Source of the DNA: Mesaphorura yosii | Taxonomy: Eukaryota > Arthropoda > Collembola > Poduromorpha > Tullbergiidae | DNA length: 64,000 bases | Reading direction: 5' to 3' | Assembly (NCBI GenBank): GCA_009869945.1 | Contig: WIXG01000376.1 | Span: 1 to 64,000, forward strand | In this document: one piece after another, positions 33,140-44,384 of the stretch | Layout: each line of letters begins with the position of its first letter | How positions within the stretch are numbered: position 1 is the stretch's first letter | Notes under the pieces: model-generated | What the model saw: only the letters and a program-made list of their open reading frames with translations | The model's database searches: none | Told to the model about the DNA's origin: nothing | Made by a program: the position numbers and the translations under genes

Positions 33140-35415
33140 TCAGATGTGATGTTGAGCGCCGGCGGACTGGACGATAATTGACGAAATGGACATGGGGACT
33201 AATGGATTATTTTGATTGTTAAGACCGGAGGCTAGAAAAGCAGTCGGAATCGAGTCAAGACGAGCCTCGCCGACGGCCTGCGCCTGGGCTCCGTGGTCAG
33301 CCGAAGAAAGAGTCGTTACCTGAGCAGTCGTCTGGCTCCCGTCGGCGTTCTGAATCTGGATCGTGTGCGTTTGCGGAACAGAACCGCCACCGCCCTGCGT
33401 GGACTGCACCGTGTAGAACTGCGGGGCAGCCGTGCCTTGCGACGTAAGGTCGGACACGTACATCGCGGGCGCCGACATCTCCAGCGCAGGCAGGAAGTAC
33501 GTCGGGGCGCCATGAGACCCCACTCCGAAGTCCGCCTCAGCCCGAGGCTCCATCGAAACGCCCTCTGCGGAATCGATTGGTAAGCACGCGAGAAACATAG
33601 GTGGGGAACACACGCTCCCGAGGAAGGCACTTACCGCTGGTGGACATTCGGTTGGCCATCTGAGTCGACAGCTGACTCACGACGGGCTCTTGCTGGGTGG
33701 GCGCCGAGGGTTGGCCCATGCGGTAGTCCACAGAGGGAGCGTTCTCGTACACGTGGTGCGGCGGGTACAGCCCTGCAGGAGTCAATCAGTGCAATTCCTA
33801 TACGAAAAATGGCGTGGGTACGAATGTACCTTGGTAAATGATGATTGGCGGTTTCTTGAGTGCGCTTGGGGCGGGCGAGTACTGCTTGGCCCGAGCCTTT
33901 CCGTAGTACTCCTCCTGTCGAGCCTTGCTCGGCTTCCGCTTTGGCGCCATGGCGCTGGATCGGACGTAATTCTTGGGGTACGTCGCTGAGGAAGAGTAGG
34001 ACGAGTGTTTCCCCCGGCCGTGAGATCCCTCCGAGTACGGTCCCTTCGTCGACACGACAGGTCTCGGCTTGTACGGCTTCTGCTGCGAGCTGTTGTATCC
34101 GTGGTCGGTGCTGGCCTTGGTAGGTCTCGAGGTCCCTCCGAAGCTGCTTGTCTTGTACTTGGGCTGCTCCTTTCCAGAGTAGAACCCGGGCTTGTACTTG
34201 CTGAACGCACTGCTGCTCTCCTTGTAGCCCCGCTGTCTCTGCGGCTCCTTCGTGGGTGTTTTGGGCGCGTATCGTGGCCGTGGTGCACTCTCCGCCTCGA
34301 CGTAGTCTTGAGCTGTTTTGGGCGAGGCGTGCTGCGTCTGCGTCTTGGGCACGTAGACGGGCGACTGGTTGAAGATGTGAATGGGCGCGTGTCCGGTGTA
34401 GATGATGTGCGGAAGTGGACTGCTCGCTTGCTTCGCCGCTGGCCGGGGCTTCGCGACCACTTCGTTCTTCGTGCTGTACTCTCCTACGAGATTGTCTGAG
34501 CCCTGCTTGCGCTTCGACTTCTGTGGGCGGGGTGGGGCCGACGGCGAAGTCAGCGACTTGAACGACTGCTGCGACTGCCCGATGAACTGCCTGATCGACT
34601 GCGTCCACTGCTGCTGCGACTGCTGCAGTCTGTCGTAGAGACTCTGGCCTCCGCGCCCACTCGGCCTCATCTTGGACGGGGACTTATCCGCGTACGCCTC
34701 CACCGTCCGGTACTTCTCCGAACTCGACGCTTTCGTGTGGCTCTTGGTCTTTGAAGGCTTGGACTTGATTGAGTAGCTGGGCGCGGAGTTGCTGAAGTCG
34801 CCGTGCATACGCTCGCCACCTGCAATGCAAGTAGTCGACGGGTGCGTGTAGTGAGAGCTCATACCGGACCACTTTCCGAATTCTACCTTTGAGCGGGGCA
34901 GAGTGTCCTGGCGGAGAGACGACGTGAAGCGGCGGAGAGACGTCGGAGGTGTAAATGAGGATAGGCAAGTCGTGCGTGGGCATCGGCACGTACTTGACGG
35001 ACTTCCCTCGCGTCACGCCATGGAAATCCTGTGCCAAAAACAACAACCCTCCTTGAAATCTCTCTTGGTTGGCCTGTTCTTTACGACTCACCTTCGTGCT
35101 TGAGACAGGCGGCGGAGGAGGAAAGTGAATCACCGGAGGTCGCTCCTGCAAAAGAACTTCATGTCAAGCACCTTGCCTCGCAGATCTGCGGCCTTCGCCT
35201 GTTTGACTTACGTTTGTGTAGACGATGGGGCCTGCGTACCGGATCCCCTTGAGACTGGGCCCTGCCTCATTGCCCGCGTAGCCGCCGGAGGACGGAGACT
35301 CCGCCACGACTGCCAGCCCGAAGAGGACAGTCGTGCAGAATATCCGCACCTGCAATCACGAAAGTTTTAAAGAGAATTAAGAGAACAAGTACAATACCGG
35401 ACCAATCAGACGCAT
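33140..35415 (-). CDS. Secreted P/K/S/Y-rich protein with repeated P-x-I-I-Y segments (634 aa)
   Basis: Family not recognised; probably extracellular or cuticular. Exons in transcript order: 35415-35398, 35349-35212, 35145-35092, 35028-34887, 34819-33830, 33772-33635, 33564-33140; phases agree. The six-codon first exon completes a signal peptide (MRLIGPVRIFCTTVLFGLAV). A hydrophobic motif recurs through the protein: AGPIVYTN, LPILIYTSD, LPHIIYTGHAP and PPIIIYQG, with related PPVIHFPP and PVYVP. Between motifs the chain is very basic and Ser/Tyr-rich (330-residue exon 5: YKPRPV, SKYKPGF, KPPIIIYQ). The C-terminal exon is Gln/Thr/Ala-rich. No Cys pattern or transmembrane segment was seen. Confidence 0.8.
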
Positions 35416-38085
35416 TAGTTCACTCAATCAATCCAACTCATTCAATTCAAGATCGACTTTTCACTTTCACTCTGCTAATTGATAACATTGACTATTTGGC
35501 AAGTGCACCCAGCAGCAGTAGAGTCGTGATTCATGCACGATTTTCTCTTTCGAAACAACTCGGATCGCATCCATCACGTCGAGAGGAAGAAGCGACAAGT
35601 GGTTTGGGAGCATCGCCAAAGCAGAGCCTCTCATTCCTCATGCTTAACGTCACCTCGCGACTTAACTTGTTTTTCAACAATCGCAGATTTGAAATGACCC
35701 GAATTCGTGAGCACAGAATTAAGCACGGGTGCAGTGCGAAGCGTGTGGTTTCCAAATAAAGCTGCCTCGTGAGAGGAAAGTGCGAAGCAGGTTTTCAGGC
35801 TGATTAAAATCTTCTCGAAACACACCAAAACAGAATTTGGCTTCTCATTCGCATGCTGCCGGCGGTATTTCTGGTGTCATCTCTCCCTGCCGCTAGGTTG
35901 ACTGACCTGACCTCTCGCTTCATGTCGGCCTTGAGTCTGACCCACAAGAGAAGATAACAGACTTTCTGTTACGCAGCATGGCAAGTTCCAAATGACTCTA
36001 ACTGACCAACCAGGTGGCAATGAAGAATCAGACCCACAGTCCCCCCTGCGAAAACGGGAGTGGAGTGTTTATGGATTGCTGGCCTTCAAGCTCGGTGGTT
36101 TGTCTTTATCGGGGTCCACACCAGAATCAGCTTCTTGCAGAATTAAAACCTGTGCGCTCTTGCCTGTTCGCAGAGGTCTTTGCTAACCAAACGTCGCCTG
36201 TACTCAATACAGGAGGTGCCAGGGCTCAAGATGAGTTGTGGACCAAGCGCGAAATGGTTGGTAAGGCAGGGATGGCGGCGGGACCGAGTACCCGACGGAC
36301 TCTGCCTCACAGAAGACTCCGAAATTCGGCAAGTGCACACAAACACTCGAGATGGGTTCTCAAACCATGGAATTAAGCACTGACGCGAATAACTGGCCGT
36401 GTGGTGGGCCGAAGCTGAGGAGCTGCCAACGAAATCATGGGCCGTAAACTATTTCTTAAGAACAGGATCACTTACACTGAGCATCATTTGGATGCACCGA
36501 AGTTAAACTTCGAAGTTGGTGACACGAGTTCGGCTTGTCGGCTCCAAGGCGAGTTCCATCCACATGCGAAGGTGCGGAGCGACTTGACGTTGTGAACACT
36601 TTCGTCCAAATGATGCACCGGCCACAGTCGAGATGGATTTATAATGAAAGAACGAGTAAGTGCTCCGTGTCACCTCACCATGAGCTGCATTTTTTAGTTT
36701 TGAATGCCACAAGCAGTAAAACAACGTGAAGAGTGCAAGTGGAATGGCTCTTTAATGGTGCAGGTGGGCCGCAGCGCACGCGAAGTGCGAGGAAGTAAAC
36801 ACAAAGTGAAATGGAAAGGAAATCTGCTTGTAAATCTGGTTTCTCGTCACTTCAGTTTGCAGTTCAACGCTGCTCTCGTCGTTAATGCTGCAGCGTAGCT
36901 TGACCTACAAAACTTCCGGTTTTCAGTGCAGACCTGACGATTGAGGGAAAGTTAACTACGTGCGTCGAGTGAGTGAGTTACCTCTGTCCTACTCCCCTGC
37001 ATTATTTACTCGTAATTTAATCCTGATCCAACTCTGCCTTGCAGAGCGCCTTGCGTACACGAATCTTCCTGTCTCCAGCCTCACCAACTAAAACTCCTTG
37101 TCTCGACTCGCCGTCCCATTAATTAAGACGATGTGATAGTCAAGAAGTCATGAGCAAGCAACTCCGCTTCGTTTGCCTGCAAGGAAAGTGCAAGTGGTCA
37201 AAGATTGCCAATTTCAACTGCTCTCGCCTGCCAACGAAACTGCCTGCCTCGCTCTTGATTCACTTGACCTTGTGACAAATGCAAAGCAGCAAAGACTAGC
37301 CGAGTTTGTTACGCAATTGAATGAAGAAATGAGGTCATGAATTTTGAGCATGCCGGGTTGGTACCATCCTGCTGCAGGAGTGAGTGACCGATGCACTCTG
37401 GTCCCTTCCATTAAGCCCCACTGGCACTGCATCAACTCACTCAAGAGCAACTACCCTGATGCCCACGACACAGACGCAGCAGAGCCCGTGTGAGTAGTGG
37501 CCTGGTGCGTAGCACATGCCACCTGCATCTGATCAATGTGGGCTCCCCTCCACATGCTTGCGAAAGAGTGAATGTGCCTGCCTGAAGGAACACTGCTCGC
37601 AAACACACGTCAGATCACGGAAGTGGCGACCAAATGACAGAACAGACAAAAACAATTTTACTACAAATCATCCAGCAAATTAATCCTTATAAATAAAGTT
37701 GAAATAGTTCGCTCTATTTTAATTTGGGACTGCAATTTCAATTTGATTACCATCACATTCATTCACATAGCTCTGAGTTGGCAAAATAATTACGAAGTGG
37801 TCCTGCGAAACCTGTGATTGTGAACGTCGAATGTATGTGGTTAACCTGCGCTTACATGAAGCTGAAATTCTTGGAACCTAACACCAGAGACCTTAACTTG
37901 GATTAAGTTCGAAATGCCTGTTATCGTCTACAAGCGCTCTTGGGCAAGTTCATAGAGGTTAGTGCCAAGCAATTTATGCAAAGCAATGCAGAAATCTGAG
38001 GTTGTCAACCTCAGGGCTCGGAAGGCGTAATTCACCTGCAATTTAATTGATTTCAGATTGAGTGGTTCGATCAACCTTGGTTATC
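35416..38085. other. Intergenic, divergent promoter region
   Basis: 2.7 kb between a minus-strand and a plus-strand gene. Only short open frames without coding character. A 5' UTR acceptor (TTTCAG at about 38,056) lies just before the CCP5 start, so an untranslated first exon of that gene should be somewhere here. Confidence 0.5.
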
Positions 38086-41000
38086 ATGCAGATCCATTCG
38101 GGTCCGTTTGTAATATTCTCAGACTTTGATTCTGGAAATATTCTCACTGCGGAAAATGTACAACTTGATCACTCATCAGGTTTGTGCTAACAGTTTCTTA
38201 GGCATTTGTGCAATAAGTGCAAGGATTGTGATTTTGGCTCGACAGAATCCGTGCCCACCTCTAGTCGGAATCAGCCCGACTACGAAATGGACGTTTGCAC
38301 GAAGCCCGACTGCTTTGGTACCGTCTATCAGAATGGAAATCGGACTTGGTTTCATTTTGGAATTCAAGGTGCGTTCGACTCAGTTGCCTAATTTGAATAA
38401 ATCGAGGAATCTTTATTGTGGTATTTCAGGTGGGAAACCCGGTACAATCTTGAAACTCAACATTTTAAATTTGAACAAACAAGTGAAGCTGTTCACGCAA
38501 GGGATGCAGCCAGTCTTTCGTTATCTTCCCTACAAACCAACCTGGGAGAGAGTCTCCGATAAGTTGATAATTAACGTAAGTTGAGAGCATTTTTATGTTT
38601 ATTCGGCAAACAGTCGTTTATCCCAAGTGTATTAAGTAAGTTAGGTTTTAAACAAGAAAGGCTAAGATACAGAAGTCAAAAAATCGGTTAGGTCCTCAAC
38701 TGAACTAGTTTGGTTTCTACAGGAAAAGGAGGCACACATTTGCAGCATCAGCTTCCGCCAGCGATTGCCCGAAGATGTCAATTCAACTCTCTACGTTGCC
38801 TTCACGTACCCATACTCACACGCCGAGCTCACGGAGTGGCTGGACAGGCTGGACAGTGTCTACTCGCAAACAAAACTGGAAGGACTACCGTTTCATGTCA
38901 ACTGCAGGCTGGGTCCCGTGCCAACGAGAGCAGAGTTGCTGATGCTGAAGTCAGCAAGGTCCGCCAAGAACCAAATCTACTACCATCGAGAGTGTCTCTG
39001 CTACTCGGTGGAGGGACGCAGAATTGACCTCGTCACAATCACCTCCTGCGAGGGAATGACAGACGCTCGGGAGGATCGCCTGGCCGACCTGTTTCCGCTG
39101 CTGGCAGAGGAAAGGCCGCACCGGTTCCCAAACAAGAAAGTGATATTTCTAAGTGCACGAGTTCATCCGGGTAAGAATTCGCTCAGATTAGGAAGGAAGT
39201 TTCAGCATTGCATCGTCTACTTTTCTTTGTGCAGGCGAAACCCCGTCGAGCTTCGTTCTGAACGGCCTGTACAAGTTTCTGCTGGACCCCACGGACCCAA
39301 GAGCCCTCCTCTTGCGAAAACTCTTCGTCTTCAAACTGATTCCGATGCTGAATCCCGATGGAGGTACGTCAGTTTAAATTGTTTAAATTCACTGTGTACT
39401 CCCACTCTTGGGCAGGTGTTTCTAAGCTTAACCTTTTATTTGCAGTGGCTCTTGGGCATTACAGGTATGTTCTCCATGTTACTATTTCGCATTTGCAAAG
39501 CCACAAACCTCTGAATCTTTTTCAGGTCTGACTCAAGGGGCGTGAATTTGAATAGAGGTACTTAACAGAGTTAATATATTTAGCTCCGAATTTGTTGAAA
39601 AGTGCTCCAACTAAAGGGATTTCGTTGGATTCAGTTTACCTGCAGCCATCTCGGACCCTTCATCCTTCAATTTTCGCGTGTCGGAAGCTGCTTCTGTATT
39701 ACCACTTCGGAGCTGACCTCCAAACTGCTGATAACGATGTCGCCAGAACTGACTGTGATCTCGCATCGTCGCCGCGAAAGACATCTGGTGCAGCGGAATG
39801 TCAAAGTCAGCCAGTCTCGAGGCAATCCCGCCACTCGTCGGTCCGAACGCCGAGACATGCGCACAGAAAACAGCGCCCTCGCAGTGCGGAGGGATTTGAG
39901 AAAGGATTCACACTGAGGTCGAGTTCGAGGGAGGCGGCCAAACCGAGCTCTGAGTGCGTCCGGGGCCAGACCCGAATTTCGCACCAGGAGTTCCATGCAA
40001 CGAGAGTCTCCAGAAGCAGGGACGTGTGGTCCAGGGACGACAACTCCGAAACCACTTTCGAAGCCTGCGACGAGGACTCGCTTGTGTACGTGTCGCCCAG
40101 CAAGATGCAGACGACGGTCAACAGGTTAGACTGATTACAACATTGATTACTTGCGCACGCGGTTGTGCTTACGTAATTTCCAACGACTATTGCAGTGATC
40201 TCAGTCATCTCAGTGATGACGGCCCGATGACATCGCGCCCACGAGCCTCCTTTTCGCCCAGCAAGAGGAAGGAAAAGACGATCTCGGCCAACCAGTCCAA
40301 AAGGTCTCGAAGCCAACTGCTGACGATGTCTTCGGTTTCGTCGAATGCTTCAAGGTTATTTTGCTACATTGACATGCACGGCCACGCCACGAAAAGAGGT
40401 GCGTCTCAACTACGATTATTATAGATCAGCGTTTGCATGTGAAGTGTTTGCTACTTGGCAGGAATCTTCATGTATGGAAACCACTTTGAGGACACCGCAG
40501 TGCAGGCGGAGTGCATGCTGCTGCCAAAGCTGATGTCCCTCAACTGCCCCAACTTCGACTTCTCGGCCTGCAACTTCACCGAGCGTCTCATGAGCATGAG
40601 GTACTTACTTAAACTCGTGGGAACAAGAGTCCGCACTCAACTGGCCACAGCCATAGATTTTAACTTCCTCGATGTACGATTTGTTCTGTTTGTCAGGGAC
40701 CGGAAGGATGGAGCGAGTCGTGAAGGGTCGGGTCGAGTTGCCATCTTCCGGCTGACCGGACTCATTCGGAGCTACACACTGGAGTGCAACTACAACACTG
40801 GTCGCATGGTGAACAACGTCCTCAACAGGGGCTCCTTGCTGGGTCTTCCAGACGGGCCTAAGTTCTCGCCCCACCCACCCAAATTCACCCCCGAAATCTT
40901 CGAGGAGGTGAGCGAGCATTTTGTCTGCGCCTTGACTTGTTTTCATCCTGGTGCTTTGGCAGGCGGGTCGAGCGCTTGCGGAGAGTCTGCTGGACTTGAC

Positions 41001-41487
41001 AGGTCGGAATCCGTGGACCAGAATTCCCTTCACGGAGTTCAAGAGCATTGACGGGATGAGGAAGTGGCTGCTGAAGCGGGTTCAGGCGTCCAGGGAGCTG
41101 GACTCTTCCAACTTTGTCAAAAGGGTAAAATTGACCGAAAGCATTAGCATTTCATTTCATTAAGTTGCAAGGCTTAAATTTCCACAGAGTTCTTCCAGCA
41201 TCGGAGGCCTGTGCAAGGCAGACTCCCACTCACACAATTCCATCCTGCAAGCGATGAAGCAGTCCAGTTCGAAGGCAGTTCAAAAGCAGTCGTCCCTTGC
41301 ATACGACAAAACCGCGGCTGGCTCAAAGGCGCGCAAGAGAGAAAAGGTCAAGACTCAGTCGGCTCCTTCCCTGCCGTCGCTTCAGACGAGAAGCAACTCA
41401 AGCAACCTTCTCAGGTCCTTCAAGATTAAGAGAAAGTCAAAAGCGAAAGACAGTAGAAGTAAAAAAGTAGAGAAAACAACCGCGTGA
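38086..41487 (+). CDS. AGBL5: Cytosolic carboxypeptidase 5 (tubulin deglutamylase), 831 aa
   Basis: M14-family zinc carboxypeptidase. CCP5 removes the branch-point glutamate of polyglutamate side chains on tubulin. Exons: 38086-38179, 38246-38368, 38430-38575, 38723-39170, 39235-39363, 39446-39464 (19 nt), 39526-39557 (32 nt), 39635-40124, 40196-40398, 40462-40600, 40697-40907, 40963-41124, 41188-41487; all in phase. The N-terminal domain begins FDSGN and includes GGKPG and [11 protein letters not shown]. The catalytic domain shows RVHPGETPSS (zinc His and Glu), [34 protein letters not shown] (zinc His) and [11 protein letters not shown] (catalytic Glu). A disordered 130-residue insert sits between the LNR and DMHGH parts, as in CCP5 but not CCP6. 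The tail is Lys/Ser-rich. Confidence 0.95.
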
Positions 41488-41519
41488 TCAAATTCTCTGT
41501 AACAACCGCACCGAATCAA

Positions 41520-41525
41520 AATAAA
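41520..41525 (+). terminator. Poly(A) signal of CCP5
   Basis: AATAAA 33 bp past the stop codon. Confidence 0.7.
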
Positions 41526-42623
41526 TCGCATTTCGCATTCAAAGAGTAGAATCCCTGACAAGTGCACAAGCCACAGCGAGGCAGCTTCTCGCACGAAAGG
41601 ACGAGTCGGCAACCCTCTGCTGACTCTGACAACTTTGACAACCGCACAACTTGTCTCATCAGCATTTGCAATGATTGCGGGTTGTGCGCGCCTTCTGATT
41701 TATTCAGCACTCCGCAGATGCGTCACCTTCAAACTGCGAGTCTTCGGCCTGTGCCCAAATTGTGGAGTTGGCACATGCATAATACATGCCTTCAATCGAG
41801 TTGTGATTCCGCTCTCTTGTGAAGTGGTGTGGAAAGGCGAGGCTGAGAAGAGAATGTTTATTGTTGCACGAGTCGGGAGTGCCGCATTGTTACTCCTTCA
41901 TAACTTTTGCCTGCTTGCAACTTCTGCGAATTTTAAAACTGAATTGTTTTGCTTTATTTAACATACCAAGTTTTTAGTTGCATGAACGCAAATTTCTCGC
42001 ATTTCATTTCAAGCTGCGAGAACCACATTCCAGCTCTGCTACGTTCCTCCACCAGCATTCCTGTACACTTTCGCCGTGTTTCGTCGTCCAGAAGTCGCAC
42101 ACTTGGGCCTCCGTGAGTCGGGCCAAGAATTCTCCATGTCTCAGGTAAAAATTCGACTTATTTCGTCGCACGCGGCTTGAAAGGGTATTGACAAGGGCGA
42201 AAAATGTACGGGCTCGACCTCAGCCAGACCCCGTCGCGCCTTAGACCATGTGCAGTCGGCTGGCCGCTTCGGGAGGGCATGGGCATGTTGATTTTGCATT
42301 CTTGAATATTTGAAGAAGTTCGGGTTATTGAGTTTGGCTCTGCTCAGCAATACGTTAATAGCACTCTCGATCTTCCAGGTCTCAGAGCGCGGAGTCGGTT
42401 GCTGAGCGCGCAGGTTCCTGTTCAGTTGTGCTCTTTCGTTCCCCGTGGAGACATCCCGCTGAAAGAGAAGAGAGAGAGCTGCTACGTCTTATCTTGAGAC
42501 TTGTGTCGGGCACTGTGGACCAGGAGACCCAGTCCCATCGCGCCGTTGCCAGTGTTCAGTGAAACTTGCTCCTCGGAGTTGCTGAGTGTCGGCTGAGCGT
42601 CCCTCAGACGAAGGGAAGGCACA
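41526..42623. other. Intergenic spacer
   Basis: No coding signal. Holds the promoter and 5' UTR of the Ly6-type gene that follows on the same strand. Confidence 0.5.
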
Positions 42624-43500
42624 ATGCGTCCAGGCTCGCTCCTGCTGTCGCTGCTGAGCCTCCTTCTCTTCTTCACTACAGGTAAGTAACTCGAATCTGG
42701 GGGATTTAACGAATCCACGAAACTTTGGTGCAACGGTCTACCAGGCAGAGACCCGACTTTAATTTACTTCGTGAGCATTGACGCTCTTGCCCTCTGTCAT
42801 TTCCGTGCCCAGAGACGTTCGATTGAACAGGCGAATTAACAAGCGTCGTCTCAAGACAGTGAAGACACAAGAGTGTCCCACACGCCTAGCGCCTTGTGGT
42901 ATGCCTTAATTAAATGAGGCGACGAGGATATGAGAGTGATTTGAGTGAAGTGAAATGAGGCTAATAAAATTCCACTGACGAAAGGCAAGACAGCCATCTC
43001 ATCAGTCTGTGCCCGTTAATCGAATCAGGAAAGCAATAACCGAGAAAGAAATTCACATAATTGAATTGTGCTGTTGGAGATGAATTTGAGAGACGATTCT
43101 CCTCTCAATCATTGGCTTTTCACTGTCTTGCTTTGCATTTGCAGGTGGGAAGTGCATTTCGTGCTTCAACTGCTCGAGCGTGAACGACAACTACTGCCCT
43201 GCTGAAATGAGTCACCACGACGAGGGCATCGTGCCGTACGTCTCGTGCGCAAGCATCTACGAAGCGCAGTACTGCGTCAAGACGACCGGCGTCAACGGAG
43301 GCAGCCTCGGAACCACGCGCTTCTGCTCGTCCAGGGACGTAGGAAATTACTGCGAGTACATTCAGCGACCGGGCGACTACCTCGAGTACCGCTCCTGCGT
43401 CTATACCTGCTCCACAGACGGCTGCAACACGGCCCACCTCCTCACCACAGCCCCAGCCCTCGTCGGCCTTCTTCCTTCGCTCCTCCACCTCCTCTTCTAA
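42624..43500 (+). CDS. GPI-anchored Ly6/uPAR-type protein (137 aa)
   Basis: Small three-finger cell-surface protein. Exons 42624-42681 and 43145-43500 are joined in phase 1 across a 463-nt intron. Residues 1-19 are a Leu-rich signal peptide. The mature part opens with GKCISCFNCSS and closes with SCVYTCSTDGCNTA, the Ly6 C-terminal CN signature. About ten Cys lie between, enough for the usual five disulfides. A hydrophobic end (LVGLLPSLLHLLF) after a small-residue stretch is a typical GPI-attachment signal. Insect relatives (quiver/sleepless, boudin, crooked and others) act in channel regulation and septate-junction assembly; which one this matches is not clear. Confidence 0.88.
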
Positions 43501-43645
43501 GCGAGTGACCGAGCCAATCAAAGGCAGCATAGGAGGAAATCCGATCGAAGTGGCCAAATCCCGGTACAAATCAGCTCTCTTATTTTTACAAATAACTCAA
43601 GTTTATTGCTCATTAAGTGTAACAGTCTGAAAATGTTTCTTCTTG

Positions 43646-43651
43646 AATAAA
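43646..43651 (+). terminator. Poly(A) signal of the Ly6-type gene
   Basis: AATAAA (overlapping a second copy) 146 bp past the stop codon. Confidence 0.6.
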
Positions 43652-44384
43652 TAAATGTCTCTTATTGTATTCGTTTGATTCATGAACTATTCTAAAATAA
43701 AATGAGGGACTGGACACTTGGGTCCATAACAAAATGCAAACGAGTGGGCAACATGGGCCACCCTCTTGGAATTTGAATGTCTAGAAAAATAGACTCGTGG
43801 CCACCATCTCGTAGCTCAAACCACAGAATGCGATTATTAAAAGAGTATCTGAATTGTGAATTTAACAGCATTCGCCGTGTTACCATTTCATTGAGCAACT
43901 TCTTCCTTAGCTAACATTGACGCCTCAGTACGCTCGACTCGTCTCGCGACAATGACTCTCGTCGCAATTACAAAGGCATAAAAAAGACGGGTCAAGATTT
44001 CTCCTAACAATTAATTTACGCATCAACATTGTCAAGTGCAGAAACAATAAACCCCGAGTCAAGAGCCGCCTGTGTAAAGTCTTTCAGTAAACTAATCTAA
44101 ATTATAAACCCATAATTAGAATAATTACAAGTATTCTACTCAACTAGTGCCTTACCCTAAGGAATTTAGAGTATTTTCTGTCAGACGTCACCCCAGAGTC
44201 TAATTTGCTTAATTAGTCACCTTAGCCTAGAAAGTGAAACCCAAGCCTTGAGGAGTGAAAGTCGTGTCGTAAGGAGTCTGTACATGGAGCGGAAGTGGGC
44301 AGAGTTGGACACTCGCTCAAGTGCCGGGACTCGTCCTCTCGTGTGAAGTGAATTGCATTGCTTGGAACACTAATTTTCACTCAT
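43652..44384. other. Spacer and 3' UTR of the Uninflatable-like gene
   Basis: AT-rich, with no coding signal. The Uninflatable-like gene transcribed leftward should end in this stretch; its own poly(A) signal is not certain. Confidence 0.5.

Noticed and set aside
33631-34608. 325-codon alternative minus-strand frame
   Set aside because: It overlaps the spliced P-x-I-I-Y gene in another frame. That gene has a continuous exon chain with signal peptide and matched phases.
35992-36376. Overlapping plus-strand open frames 64-120 codons long
   Set aside because: Random-looking composition, no splice context, no similarity to any family I know.
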